A DNA stretch of 64,000 nucleotides from assembly GCF_003628305.1 (NCBI RefSeq), contig NZ_RBZM01000010.1, positions 124,001 through 188,000 of the forward strand, read 5' to 3'. The DNA is from Cohnella endophytica (lineage in GTDB: Bacteria > Bacillota > Bacilli > Paenibacillales > Paenibacillaceae). Positions 25,552 to 33,237 of the stretch are shown piece by piece. The position numbers and the translations under genes are program-made. The notes under the pieces were generated by a model. It made no database searches. It saw only the letters and a list, made by a program, of their open reading frames with translations, and was not told the DNA's origin. Every line of letters begins with the position of its first letter. Position 1 is the stretch's first letter.

Positions 25552-26226
25552 TTAATCTTTCGTGAACCTGTTGGCCAGCATCAACATGAGGAACGATAAC
25601 GCGAGTATCGCGCCCGCCCATGCCCAAGCCATCCGCATGCTACCTCCGTCGGTCGCCACGTAGATGGCCGTCGGAATCGTCTGGGTTTTGCCGGGAATGT
25701 TGCCCGCTATCATCAGCGTCGCTCCGAATTCCCCCAGACCGCGGCAGAACCCAAGAATATATCCGGCCGTCAAGGAACGGAAGGCAAGCGGAACCGAAAG
25801 ATATCGGAACACCTGCCACTCCGACGCGCCAAGGGCTCTCGCCGAATCTTCGAGATCGGAATCCACGCCCTCGAACCCTGCTCTCATCGTGCGATAAGCA
25901 AGCGGGAAGGCGACGACGGTCGCGGCGATGACCGCGCCTTCCCAACTAAATACGATAGGCTGCCCGAAGATCGATTCGTACGTTCGTCCGATCCAGCTGC
26001 GCCGGCCGAGGCCGACGAGCAAGATGAAGCCGATCACGGAAGGGGGCAACACAAGCGGGAGCAGCAGTAAAGTCTCGACGATACTTTTACCGATGAAACG
26101 CGCCTTGGCCATTTTCCAGGCGATAAAGACGGAGAATAAGAACACGATCGCACTGGCGATCAACGAGATCTGAATCGAGAGGCCGATGGGCTGCCAGAAA
26201 GTCGAAGCGTCTATCGGAATCACCAA
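25552..26226 (-). CDS. modB: Molybdate ABC transporter permease ModB
   Basis: A 224-residue permease with about five to six membrane helices. It carries the ATPase-docking EAA-type loop (RMRAGFEGVD..LEDSARALGASEWQVF..VPLA) and the ModB-type LPLVLPPSVIGFILLVGLGRRSWIG and FGATLMIAGNIPGKTQTIPTAIY. It follows modA by a few bases on the same strand. No modC ATPase gene lies in the locus, as in the ATPase-less yvgLM pair of Bacillus, so an ATPase from elsewhere is inferred. The start is TTG or GTG at 26226-26223, without a strong ribosome binding site, which suggests coupling to modA translation. Confidence 0.9.
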   Translation of the reverse strand: MVIPIDASTFWQPIGLSIQISLIASAIVFLFSVFIAWKMAKARFIGKSIVETLLLLPLVLPPSVIGFILLVGLGRRSWIGRTYESIFGQPIVFSWEGAVIAATVVAFPLAYRTMRAGFEGVDSDLEDSARALGASEWQVFRYLSVPLAFRSLTAGYILGFCRGLGEFGATLMIAGNIPGKTQTIPTAIYVATDGGSMRMAWAWAGAILALSFLMLMLANRFTKD

Positions 26227-26233
26227 CCGTCAT

Positions 26234-27034
26234 TTACTTTGGCAACGAAAATCCGTACTTAACGAAAATAGAGCTAGCTTCGGCGGTCTGCAAGTACGCG
26301 TAGAAGGCTTTGGCTTCGGCGCTATGCTTGGAATCGCTGACGACTCCCGCAGGGTATACGATCGGTGAATGTACGTCCGAGGCGACCCGGATGGCGATTT
26401 TCACCTTCGTGGAGATGAGAGCGTCGGTTTTATAGACGAATCCGGCTTCGACGTTACCCGTCTCGACGTAGGTTAAGACTTGACGTACGTCTTTCGCGTA
26501 GACGAGTTTGTCTTGCAAGGCATCCCATACTTTGCGCGTTTCTAAAGTTTCCTTGGCGTACTGGCCTGCGGGCACCGATTCCGGTTGGCCGATCGCGATT
26601 TTCTTGATGCTTTTGTCCGTCAATTCCTTGACCGTCGTGAATTTCTTCTTCGAATCCGAAGGAACGATCATGACGAGGTCGTTCAGGAGAAGGTTTTTGC
26701 TGCCGGTGACCAGCCCTTGTTTTTCTAGGGCGTCCATCTGTTTCTTGCCGGCGGAGAAGAACAAATCGGCCGGCGCGCCTTCTTCGATCTGCTTCTGCAG
26801 CGTGCCCGACGAGCCGTAGTTAAACGTGAGCTTAATGTCGGGATGAGCTTTCTCGTACTGCTTCTCGATGACGTCCAAGCTATCTTTCAAGCTTGCGGCG
26901 GCGGAGATGAGGAGCTCGGTTTGCTTCTGCGCGGCGTTTGCCTGCTGGACCGGCGAGGCAGTAACCAGAAGGGTAACGGATAGAAGCAGGGAGAGAACGG
27001 ATAAGGCTATTTTTTTCAACGGAAAGGCCTCCAT
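26234..27034 (-). CDS. modA: Molybdate-binding protein ModA
   Basis: A 266-residue secreted binding protein. The signal peptide covers about residues 1-34 (ends QQANAAQ). Oxyanion-binding family marks are LLISAAASLKDSLDVIEKQY, FNYGSSGTLQKQIEEGAPADLFFSAG, DLVMIVPSD and AIGQPESVPAGQYAKE. It binds molybdate or tungstate outside the membrane and delivers it to ModB. Unusually there is no lipobox Cys, so how it is retained at the cell surface is unclear. A 21-bp perfect-arm palindrome lies just upstream of the start and is a candidate operator for the adjacent regulator. Confidence 0.92.
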   Translation of the reverse strand: MEAFPLKKIALSVLSLLLSVTLLVTASPVQQANAAQKQTELLISAAASLKDSLDVIEKQYEKAHPDIKLTFNYGSSGTLQKQIEEGAPADLFFSAGKKQMDALEKQGLVTGSKNLLLNDLVMIVPSDSKKKFTTVKELTDKSIKKIAIGQPESVPAGQYAKETLETRKVWDALQDKLVYAKDVRQVLTYVETGNVEAGFVYKTDALISTKVKIAIRVASDVHSPIVYPAGVVSDSKHSAEAKAFYAYLQTAEASSIFVKYGFSLPK

Positions 27035-27045
27035 TTCTGATCGGA

Positions 27046-27066
27046 TATGTTAAAGATTTTAACATA
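27046..27066 (-). promoter_or_regulatory. Palindromic operator candidate upstream of modA
   Basis: TATGTTAAA and TTTAACATA form perfect nine-base arms around GAT, 12 bases before the modA start codon. The location suits a repressor site at or just after the transcription start; the YvgK-like regulator at 24530 is the obvious candidate ligand-responsive protein. Confidence 0.65.
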
Positions 27067-27212
27067 AGAAATATCATTTTGTATGATTTAGTTATGTTTA
27101 GACCTAATTAGTTTGAAAATAACCTTGCATAATGCGTGCATGAAATGCAAGGCTGCCGGATTGTCGTCGGCTTTAGCCGTGCAAAATAAAGCGAAATAAC
27201 GCGTGCTCTTGG

Positions 27213-28490
27213 TTAGTCTTGATTATCTTCTATGTCCATGAGAAGGAGAAGGGAGCTGCCGATCGGAACCGAAGCCGTCCGGATCCACGCATGCGAGTCC
27301 AGATCGGAATAACGAAGCGACAGCTTCGCTTCGATACGCGATTCCCCATGGGAAAGATGCGGCACGAAATAAGGCCGCCAGCTCCAATCGGCGTTCCGAT
27401 ATTCCTCCTCGACCCGCCAATGTCCGTCCTCCGTCCGGATGTGGTTGGAGGAAAGCTGTATGCCGTTGTTGTCGCACAAATATACGCGCAGGCAAGAATC
27501 GTCCAATCGCGGAAGGATCCGCGCGATCGCCCGATCGACCCGGTCGGCCTGTTCGCAGCTCATGAGGTCGGCGTCTATGCGCGCCCCTGGAAAGGGGTTC
27601 ATGAATTGATCGAACTCGTCGCGAATATCGCGTTCGAAGACGGTGGCGATCATCCGGCGTCCGACCTCGTCCCAATGTTCCATGGATTCTCGCAACCGAA
27701 AACGATGTTCGCGCAGCTCCGCTTCGATCAGCGAGGTGAAGGCGTCTTTGGGGTGGAAGTCCCGCTCGGCGGGGGAGAACAAATAGCCTTGGACGTACCG
27801 CGCCCCGATTTCTATGGCGCGTTTCAAGTCTTGGCTGCTCTCCACCCCTTCGATCAGGAGCGATGCGCCGATCTGTTCGGCCAACGTGGAGAATGAACGG
27901 AGCGCGCCTAGATATCCCTTGTGACTCGCGCTCTTCTTCATGAGATGAACGTCGACCTTCAGAAGATTGGGTTGGATTTGCGCGATGCGGTCGAAATTAC
28001 TGAAGCCCGTACCGATATCGTCGATGGCGATCTGGCAGCCGCACTCGCGATATAAATTCATGATCTCGTTAAGCTCGGACATGGAACCCTTGAATTCCTC
28101 TTCGGTAATCTCGATGCATATTCTGTTCGCGGGAATATCGTATTTCCTAAGCAAGTGTAGCGTATGAAGCTCTCCGGTCTGCTTGAACTGCTCATAGATC
28201 CAAGACGGCTTTAAGTTTAAGAAGAGCGTAGGAGGATGAGCGAGTCCGTTCAGCTTGGCGAAGGATTGCTCCCTTAACAAACGGTCGACTCGCACGTGTT
28301 CTTGAACGGGGATGCGCGCGTCCGTGAAGAATGGCCCTAGGCTGCGAACGGTACCGTCTATAACTTGCCTGCCAAGCGATTCATATCCGACGACGCTGCG
28401 CGTCTCCAGGGCGATGATCGGTTGATAGTAGGCAAGGAGTTCTCCCTGCGGAAATCTCGGTAAGCTCTCGTTGCTGTCCGAATGGCTAAT
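27213..28490 (-). CDS. EAL-domain protein of the YkuI type, apparent ATT start
   Basis: Cyclic-di-GMP phosphodiesterase-like protein of 425 residues. The EAL domain spans about residues 18-255 and has all key residues: Glu37 in YESLGR, Asn92 in FLNLKP, Glu130 in ITEEE, Asp157-158 in DDIGTG, Lys178, Glu214 and Glu217 in IEGVES, and Gln234. The C-terminal part (about 260-425) resembles the PAS-like YkuI_C domain. The usual start at GTG 28295 would delete the EAL glutamate. Reading back in frame, no ATG, GTG or TTG occurs before the stop at 28511. ATT 28490 lies eight bases after AAAGGAGA and is the best start. Likely lowers c-di-GMP or acts as its receptor. Confidence 0.82.
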   Translation of the reverse strand: MSHSDSNESLPRFPQGELLAYYQPIIALETRSVVGYESLGRQVIDGTVRSLGPFFTDARIPVQEHVRVDRLLREQSFAKLNGLAHPPTLFLNLKPSWIYEQFKQTGELHTLHLLRKYDIPANRICIEITEEEFKGSMSELNEIMNLYRECGCQIAIDDIGTGFSNFDRIAQIQPNLLKVDVHLMKKSASHKGYLGALRSFSTLAEQIGASLLIEGVESSQDLKRAIEIGARYVQGYLFSPAERDFHPKDAFTSLIEAELREHRFRLRESMEHWDEVGRRMIATVFERDIRDEFDQFMNPFPGARIDADLMSCEQADRVDRAIARILPRLDDSCLRVYLCDNNGIQLSSNHIRTEDGHWRVEEEYRNADWSWRPYFVPHLSHGESRIEAKLSLRYSDLDSHAWIRTASVPIGSSLLLLMDIEDNQD

Positions 28491-28579
28491 GGCGAATATC
28501 TCCTTTATTCACGTTAATGTCAGGAAATATGACATATATTGATATGATTGTATCGAAAAATGACCGAATTGAACAGAAA

Positions 28580-28615
28580 AAAAGCGAGAACCCGCGGCAT
28601 ACGGATTCTCGCTTT
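28580..28615 (-). terminator. Terminator of the YitT-family gene
   Basis: On the minus strand, AAAGCGAGAA pairs with TTCTCGCTTT, followed by a run of T. It lies about 30 bases past the stop of the gene at 28645-29277. Confidence 0.87.
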
Positions 28616-28644
28616 TCTGGATTGTTCCCTTGGGGAGGGCTATG

Positions 28645-29277
28645 TCATGCCGCGGCGGGAGTGGATAAGGTGCTTGTCCTGGACCGACGCGAGCTTTGAC
28701 TACGATTTTTGTAGAAAGATAGAACTCCGGACGTTACCGCGATCGAGACGATGGAGATCGTCCCTTGGCTAAGCGACAGAGCGGAGAAACTAGCCAATAC
28801 GACGAGACTGTCGCCGATGAAGTTGGTTTTACCCGGATCCCAGCCATAACGCCTCTGCCAATAAATGACCAGAATCGTCGAGCCTCCGAGAGAGGCTCCG
28901 CTACGGAATAAGAAGCTGACTCCGACTCCGATAATGGCTCCGCCTAGGATCGAACCCACAAGCGCGGGTATCGCAACCTGGGGAAGCAAAGCGTCAAGAG
29001 CGGTCATGGAGGACAAGAGGACGATCGCGGCCACGGTGCGTACCGTAAAGGCGTAGCCCAATTTCCAACAAGAAAAAAATACGAACGGAATATTCAGCAG
29101 AATGAACGCATAGTAAAATTCCACATGCAGCAGATAGGACAGGCCGAGCGACAGGCCGGCGGTTCCGCCGGTAATGACTTGCGAATGCTTTAAGACAATC
29201 AGGCCGAGGGCCGTGATCAGGCATCCCAGCGCGACGTGTAACCATTGACGACTCGTTTCCTTCAACTGCGCGCTCAT
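28645..29277 (-). CDS. YitT-family membrane protein
   Basis: A 210-residue integral membrane protein with about five to six helices and the YitT/DUF161 signature: ALGLIVLKHSQVITGGTAGLSLGLSYLL, YYAFILLNIPFVFF, GGAIIGVGVSFLFRSGASLGGSTILV. Unlike full-length YitT proteins it lacks the cytoplasmic DUF2179 domain. It is divergently paired with an Lrp-type regulator, a common arrangement suggesting amino-acid-responsive control. The transport substrate is unknown. The Arg/Ser-rich tail (SQSSRRSRTSTLSTPAAA) is likely disordered. Confidence 0.83.
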   Translation of the reverse strand: MSAQLKETSRQWLHVALGCLITALGLIVLKHSQVITGGTAGLSLGLSYLLHVEFYYAFILLNIPFVFFSCWKLGYAFTVRTVAAIVLLSSMTALDALLPQVAIPALVGSILGGAIIGVGVSFLFRSGASLGGSTILVIYWQRRYGWDPGKTNFIGDSLVVLASFSALSLSQGTISIVSIAVTSGVLSFYKNRSQSSRRSRTSTLSTPAAA

Positions 29278-29366
29278 TTCTGGAATCCCCTATCGCGTGG
29301 CATCTTTGCTTTTCTCTATTTCATGATATAATACAAAGTGCAGTCTTTACATGCCATTATGAATGA

Positions 29367-29396
29367 CATTCAAGATATTCTGATTAATATTGAATG
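29367..29396. promoter_or_regulatory. Inverted repeat between yitT-like and Lrp genes, candidate Lrp site
   Basis: CATTCAA (29367-29373) and TTGAATG (29390-29396) are perfect seven-base arms separated by 16 AT-rich bases, centred between the divergent genes. The layout fits autoregulation by the Lrp-type protein. Confidence 0.55.
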
Positions 29397-29441
29397 AAAA
29401 TTTGCGTAATCGCCGACATTATGTAAAAGGGGTGGAATCGG

Positions 29442-29879
29442 ATGGATCAACTGGATATTTCGCTTCTTAAGCTACTTCAGGAAGACGGGCGAATGACGGT
29501 TAGCGAGCTTTCCAAAAAAATGGCCCTTAGCCGTCCCAGCATATCGGAGCGATTGTTGCGCTTGCAGGAAAAAGGCATTATTCAAGGTTATCAAGCCAGG
29601 GTGTCGCCGGCCGCGATCGGCAGGAATATTCAAATGATCATCCAGATCAGCGATTTGAAAATATCCCCGATGGAGTTCGAGCAACGGATCGCGGACGACG
29701 AGGATATTCTGGAATGCCATCGCGTTACCGGCATGGCCAGCCATGTGCTGAAGGCGGCCGTCGCTAGCATGGAGGACCTCACGAAGCTCGTGGAACGGCT
29801 CATGCCCTACGGCACCGTGAATACGTCGATTATTTTGTCCTCGCCGGTAAATAACCGAATCGTCTTGCCGAAAGAATAG
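29442..29879 (+). CDS. Lrp/AsnC family transcriptional regulator
   Basis: A 145-residue regulator. The N-terminal winged helix-turn-helix is LDISLLKLLQEDGRMTVSELSKKMALSRPSISERLLRLQEKGIIQGYQARV. The C-terminal RAM ligand-binding domain includes ILECHRVTGMASHVLKAAVASMEDLTKLVERLMPYGTVNTSIILSS, with the conserved turn GMASH/VLKA. Lrp-family proteins form octamers that respond to amino acids. It probably regulates itself and the divergent YitT gene through the inverted repeat between them. Confidence 0.92.
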   Translation: MDQLDISLLKLLQEDGRMTVSELSKKMALSRPSISERLLRLQEKGIIQGYQARVSPAAIGRNIQMIIQISDLKISPMEFEQRIADDEDILECHRVTGMASHVLKAAVASMEDLTKLVERLMPYGTVNTSIILSSPVNNRIVLPKE

Positions 29880-29891
29880 TTCGTTGCAATC

Positions 29892-29930
29892 AAAAGGCCT
29901 GGCACCCTTAGTGGGATGCCAGGCCTTTTT
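29892..29930. terminator. Bidirectional terminator between Lrp gene and siderophore permeases
   Basis: AAAAGGCCTGGCA pairs with TGCCAGGCCTTTTT around a short loop. It can end both the Lrp transcript and the convergent permease operon. Confidence 0.92.
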
Positions 29931-29941
29931 GTCGACCGCGT

Positions 29942-30949
29942 TTATTTTTTCAGCAACAAGTATACGAAATAAGGAGCGCCGATGAACGCAACCATGATCC
30001 CCGCGGGGATGCCGCTGGGGCTTACGACGTTACGTCCGATCGTATCGGCGATAAGGAGCAACCATCCGCCTAGCAAGACGGAGACGGGAATGAACATCTG
30101 ATTGCGAGGTCCCACGATCGCCTTCGCGATATGAGGAGCCATAAGCCCGATGAAGGCTATCCCTCCGGTAACGGATACCGCGGACGCGGCCAGGGCAACC
30201 GCAGTCGCAAGCAGCAGAATACGCTCCCTCTCTACTCGCACGCCCGCACCTATAGCTACGGATTCATGCAAGCTCAGAAGATTAAGCGTATTGGCCTTGT
30301 ATAGCGCATAGGGGATCAGGACAATCAACCAAGGCAGTATCGCGAGAATATACGGCCAGTCCGTTCCCCAGATGTTGCCCGCGAGCCACTTGGCGATAAA
30401 ATCGACCTTCACGCGCTCGGCGGCAGAGATAATGACGATCATGACTCCGGAGAGCGCGAGCGAGAATCCGACCCCGACGAGGATGAGGCGAACGGGATGA
30501 AGTCCATGCGTCTTGCTATAAGAAAATACGTAGATCAAGGCGGCCGTCAGCAAAGCCCCGGCGAACGCGACGAGCGGAAGCAGATAGACGAACGATCCGG
30601 GCTCGATAGGGGAATACAAGAAAAATATCGCGACAGCTACTCCGGCGCCGGAGTTAATGCCGACAATGCCGGGATCCGCGAGGTCGTTCCTTGTAATGCT
30701 TTGCAGGATCGAACCCGACAACGCGAGCGCCATGCCGGCAAGCAGCGTAATGACGATGCGAGGCAAACGAATGGAGAAGAGGACGAATTCTTCCTTAAAC
30801 GTCCCGTCTCCGAATATCGTCGGAAGCAATCGGTCGAAAGATAACGACGCGTAGCCGACTCCCATCCCGATCACGATGGTGAGTAAGATGAGCAACAATA
30901 AGGCGATAACGACGATTCTTTGTTTTCTGACTAAATCGCGATGAATCAT
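29942..30949 (-). CDS. FecCD-family iron-siderophore permease
   Basis: A 335-residue BtuC/FecCD permease of about ten helices, last gene of the second siderophore operon. Marks: IRLPRIVITLLAGMALALSGSILQ, TRNDLADPGIVGINSGAG, AVSVTGGIAFIGLMAPHIAKAIVG and PSGIPAGIMVAFIGAPYFVYLLLKK. It overlaps the preceding permease gene by four bases. No ATPase gene is in this operon either. Confidence 0.93.
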   Translation of the reverse strand: MIHRDLVRKQRIVVIALLLLILLTIVIGMGVGYASLSFDRLLPTIFGDGTFKEEFVLFSIRLPRIVITLLAGMALALSGSILQSITRNDLADPGIVGINSGAGVAVAIFFLYSPIEPGSFVYLLPLVAFAGALLTAALIYVFSYSKTHGLHPVRLILVGVGFSLALSGVMIVIISAAERVKVDFIAKWLAGNIWGTDWPYILAILPWLIVLIPYALYKANTLNLLSLHESVAIGAGVRVERERILLLATAVALAASAVSVTGGIAFIGLMAPHIAKAIVGPRNQMFIPVSVLLGGWLLLIADTIGRNVVSPSGIPAGIMVAFIGAPYFVYLLLKK

Positions 30950-31956
30950 GACAGACTCTTGACTCCTTTGCGCACGATGAATAGGAAGAAAGGCAATCCC
31001 AGCATCGCGATGATCGCCACCACGGGCGTTTCATACGGAGCGTTGATCGTACGTCCGAGCGTATCGGCCGCAAGCATGAAGACGGCTCCCCAGATGGCCG
31101 ACATCGGGATAATGTTACGATAGTCCGTTCCGAACATGGAGCGTACGATATGAGGAATCATCAGGCCGATGAAGGCCATGTTTCCAACCAACGCTACGGC
31201 GGCACCCGCCAATAGGATGACAAGAACGTTGAGGAAGATTTTTACGTATACCGTGCTTACGCCTAGCCCGACGGCGGCTTCTTCGTTCAAGCTTAGAATG
31301 GTCAATTGCTTGGATAAAATAACGGCAATGAGAATTCCGACGAGGACGACCGGGGAGATCGCTTGAATCTGTCCCCAAGTCGTTCCGATCAATCCGCCGG
31401 CCGTCCACATGGTTACGTCTTTGGAAGTTTTGAAAATGAGGCCAATCCCGTCCGCTACCGCGTACAGTAACGCGGATACGGCGGCCCCGGCCAATACGAG
31501 TCGCAACGGGGAGAGTCCGCCCCTCTTCATGGCTCCGATTCCGAGGACGAGAAGGCTACCTCCCGTTGCTCCTATGAAGCAGGCAACCATGATGCCGAAA
31601 TAGCCGGCCGCCGGGATCAGGGTGACCGAGATGGCAAGCGCGGCATTGGCTCCCGCCGTAAGACCCAGCAAACCGGGGTCGGCTAGCGGGTTGCGCGTCA
31701 ACCCCTGCATGATCGCGCCGGCTACGGCTAATGCGGAGCCTACGAGAATAGCCGCGACTTCGCGAGGATAGCGGATCTCGCGGAGCATCGTCAAGGTTTC
31801 GCTCTTCTTGCCGGACGTGAGCACGAGCCATACGTCGTTCACGGTTACGTGAGCCGCGCCGAAGCTCATGGAGATGAAGAACATGCCGATCAGCGCCAGG
31901 ACTCCCGCCAGCAACTTCCATACGTAGTTCGTTTTTGATCTCTTCGTCGTGTTCAT
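30946..31956 (-). CDS. FecCD-family iron-siderophore permease
   Basis: A 336-residue BtuC/FecCD permease, partner of the gene at 29942. Marks: IRYPREVAAILVGSALAVAGAIMQGLTRNPLADPGLLGLTAGANAAL, ALVGNMAFIGLMIPHIVRSMFG and PYETPVVAIIAMLGLPFFLFIVRK. It lies 70 bases after the binding-lipoprotein gene, with a hairpin between them that probably lowers permease expression relative to the binding protein. Confidence 0.93.
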   Translation of the reverse strand: MNTTKRSKTNYVWKLLAGVLALIGMFFISMSFGAAHVTVNDVWLVLTSGKKSETLTMLREIRYPREVAAILVGSALAVAGAIMQGLTRNPLADPGLLGLTAGANAALAISVTLIPAAGYFGIMVACFIGATGGSLLVLGIGAMKRGGLSPLRLVLAGAAVSALLYAVADGIGLIFKTSKDVTMWTAGGLIGTTWGQIQAISPVVLVGILIAVILSKQLTILSLNEEAAVGLGVSTVYVKIFLNVLVILLAGAAVALVGNMAFIGLMIPHIVRSMFGTDYRNIIPMSAIWGAVFMLAADTLGRTINAPYETPVVAIIAMLGLPFFLFIVRKGVKSLS

Positions 31957-31989
31957 AAGGTCCTCTTCATTCCCAACCTAAGTATAGAA

Positions 31990-32019
31990 GGAGGAACTCA
32001 TGTAATCATGAATTCCTCC
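31990..32019 (-). terminator. Intercistronic hairpin between siderophore lipoprotein and permeases
   Basis: GGAGGAATTCATG pairs with CATGAGTTCCTCC around ATTA, followed on the minus strand by TTCTAT. The short T-tract suggests partial termination or 3'-end protection of the lipoprotein mRNA. Confidence 0.6.
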
Positions 32020-32026
32020 CGTGGAT

Positions 32027-33016
32027 TTAGTTGCCCAAGAATTGCTGCTTAAACGTTTCCAGCTGATAATCCAGCGTCAGAGCATCGTTGAAATAGAAAG
32101 CCTTGGCGTTAACTTCGATTACGTGGCCGTTCTTGGCGGCAGTCGTATTCTTGTACGTATCCGTCTGTTGGAAGGAGTTATCCGCGTCCGGGTTTTTGCT
32201 GAAGATCACGTAGTCGCCCATGTATTCGGAAATGACTTCCGGCGAGATCGCGTAGTATCCGTCTTTCTTCGTCATTTCGCTCACTTTCGCCGGCATAGGC
32301 AGTTGCATCTGTTGGTATAAGATTTCCGTTCCGCGTCCCCAGTTGTCGCCGAAGACGTACAGTTGCTTGTCGAAGCTCTCGATGACGGAAACCGTTTTGC
32401 CTTCGCCGATCTTCGCTTTGATCTCCGCCCCGATCGTTTCAGCACGGCTCTTGAAGTCGTCGATCCAAGCTTGAGCTTCTTTTTGTTTGTTCAGCGCTTT
32501 GCCGACTTCGAGATGCTGGGTCAAGTAGTCCAACTTGCCGTACGTGAATACGACGGTAGGGGCGATCTGCTTCAGTTTCTCGAGATTCTTGACGTTGTCG
32601 AGGCCGATGATCAGGTCGGGCTTCAACTCGATGATTTTCTCCAGGTTCTCGTCGGATACTTCCGCTACGTCCTTGAGCTTAGCCTCGAAGTTCGGATTCA
32701 TCTTGGACCAGGAATCCACTCCTACGAGGTTAACGTTAAGGGATAGTACGTCCCCGGCATAGGAGGACAATACGATGACGCGTTGCGGGTTGGTGGGAAC
32801 CTCTACAGGGCCGGTCTGTGATTGATAAATAAAGGTTGGCGCGTCGCCGTTCTCGGCACTGCCGCTTGCGGATGGGCTGCTGCTAGGAGAAGCGCTGCCG
32901 CTGGCGGAAGCGTCGTTGCTAGCGGGGGCGGAGTTGTTGTTCGCTTTATTGCCGCAAGCGCTAAGTACGAGCACTAGCGCGATAAGTACAGTTAATGGGA
33001 TCAAGCGTTTGTTCAT
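32027..33016 (-). CDS. Iron-siderophore ABC transporter substrate-binding lipoprotein (FhuD/FeuA-like)
   Basis: A 329-residue lipoprotein with lipobox VLSAC (Cys21) and a long Ser/Ala/Gly-rich linker (about residues 22-62) that would hold the domain away from the membrane. The binding domain has GPVEVPTNPQRVIVL, NLVGVDSWSKMNPNFEAKLKD, KIIELKPDLIIGL, QLYVFGDNWGRGTEILY and AKAFYFNDALTLDYQL. It resembles the lipoprotein at 1866 throughout. It is first in an operon with two FecCD permeases and is expressed from a Fur-controlled promoter. Its siderophore is not evident from sequence. Confidence 0.92.
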   Translation of the reverse strand: MNKRLIPLTVLIALVLVLSACGNKANNNSAPASNDASASGSASPSSSPSASGSAENGDAPTFIYQSQTGPVEVPTNPQRVIVLSSYAGDVLSLNVNLVGVDSWSKMNPNFEAKLKDVAEVSDENLEKIIELKPDLIIGLDNVKNLEKLKQIAPTVVFTYGKLDYLTQHLEVGKALNKQKEAQAWIDDFKSRAETIGAEIKAKIGEGKTVSVIESFDKQLYVFGDNWGRGTEILYQQMQLPMPAKVSEMTKKDGYYAISPEVISEYMGDYVIFSKNPDADNSFQQTDTYKNTTAAKNGHVIEVNAKAFYFNDALTLDYQLETFKQQFLGN

Positions 33017-33064
33017 GGTAAGTCTCCTTTTGGTGAAGAAAGTGGTAAGTAGTTGTTTAGTTGT

Positions 33065-33079
33065 TGATAATGATTATCA
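33065..33079 (-). promoter_or_regulatory. Perfect Fur box of the second siderophore operon
   Basis: TGATAATGATTATCA is an exact match to the 7-1-7 Fur consensus and lies about ten bases past the expected start of the promoter at 33095-33123, the same geometry as the two Fur boxes at 1748 and 3022. Confidence 0.93.
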
Positions 33080-33094
33080 ATATCACAATTACAA

Positions 33095-33123
33095 ACTTTA
33101 AAGGCAGAGCTCCCTTTTGTCAA
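33095..33123 (-). promoter_or_regulatory. Sigma-A promoter of the second siderophore operon
   Basis: On the minus strand, TTGACA (33123-33118), 17-base spacer, TAAAGT (33100-33095). Transcription would start near 33088 and run straight into the Fur box. Confidence 0.75.
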
Positions 33124-33163
33124 TAGGTTTTGCCGTCATGATCATTTAAATTGATCGGAATGA

Positions 33164-33192
33164 TTGACAATCGAATGTTGCTGACCTATATT
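33164..33192 (+). promoter_or_regulatory. Sigma-A promoter of the amidotransferase-like gene
   Basis: TTGACA 33164-33169, 17-base spacer, TATATT 33187-33192, divergent from the siderophore promoter. The Fur box is more than 80 bases upstream of it, so Fur probably does not control this direction. Confidence 0.75.
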
Positions 33193-33237
33193 TAGAACTT
33201 ATTTTTCCAATTGAAGCGGGTAAAGGAGCGGGTATGA

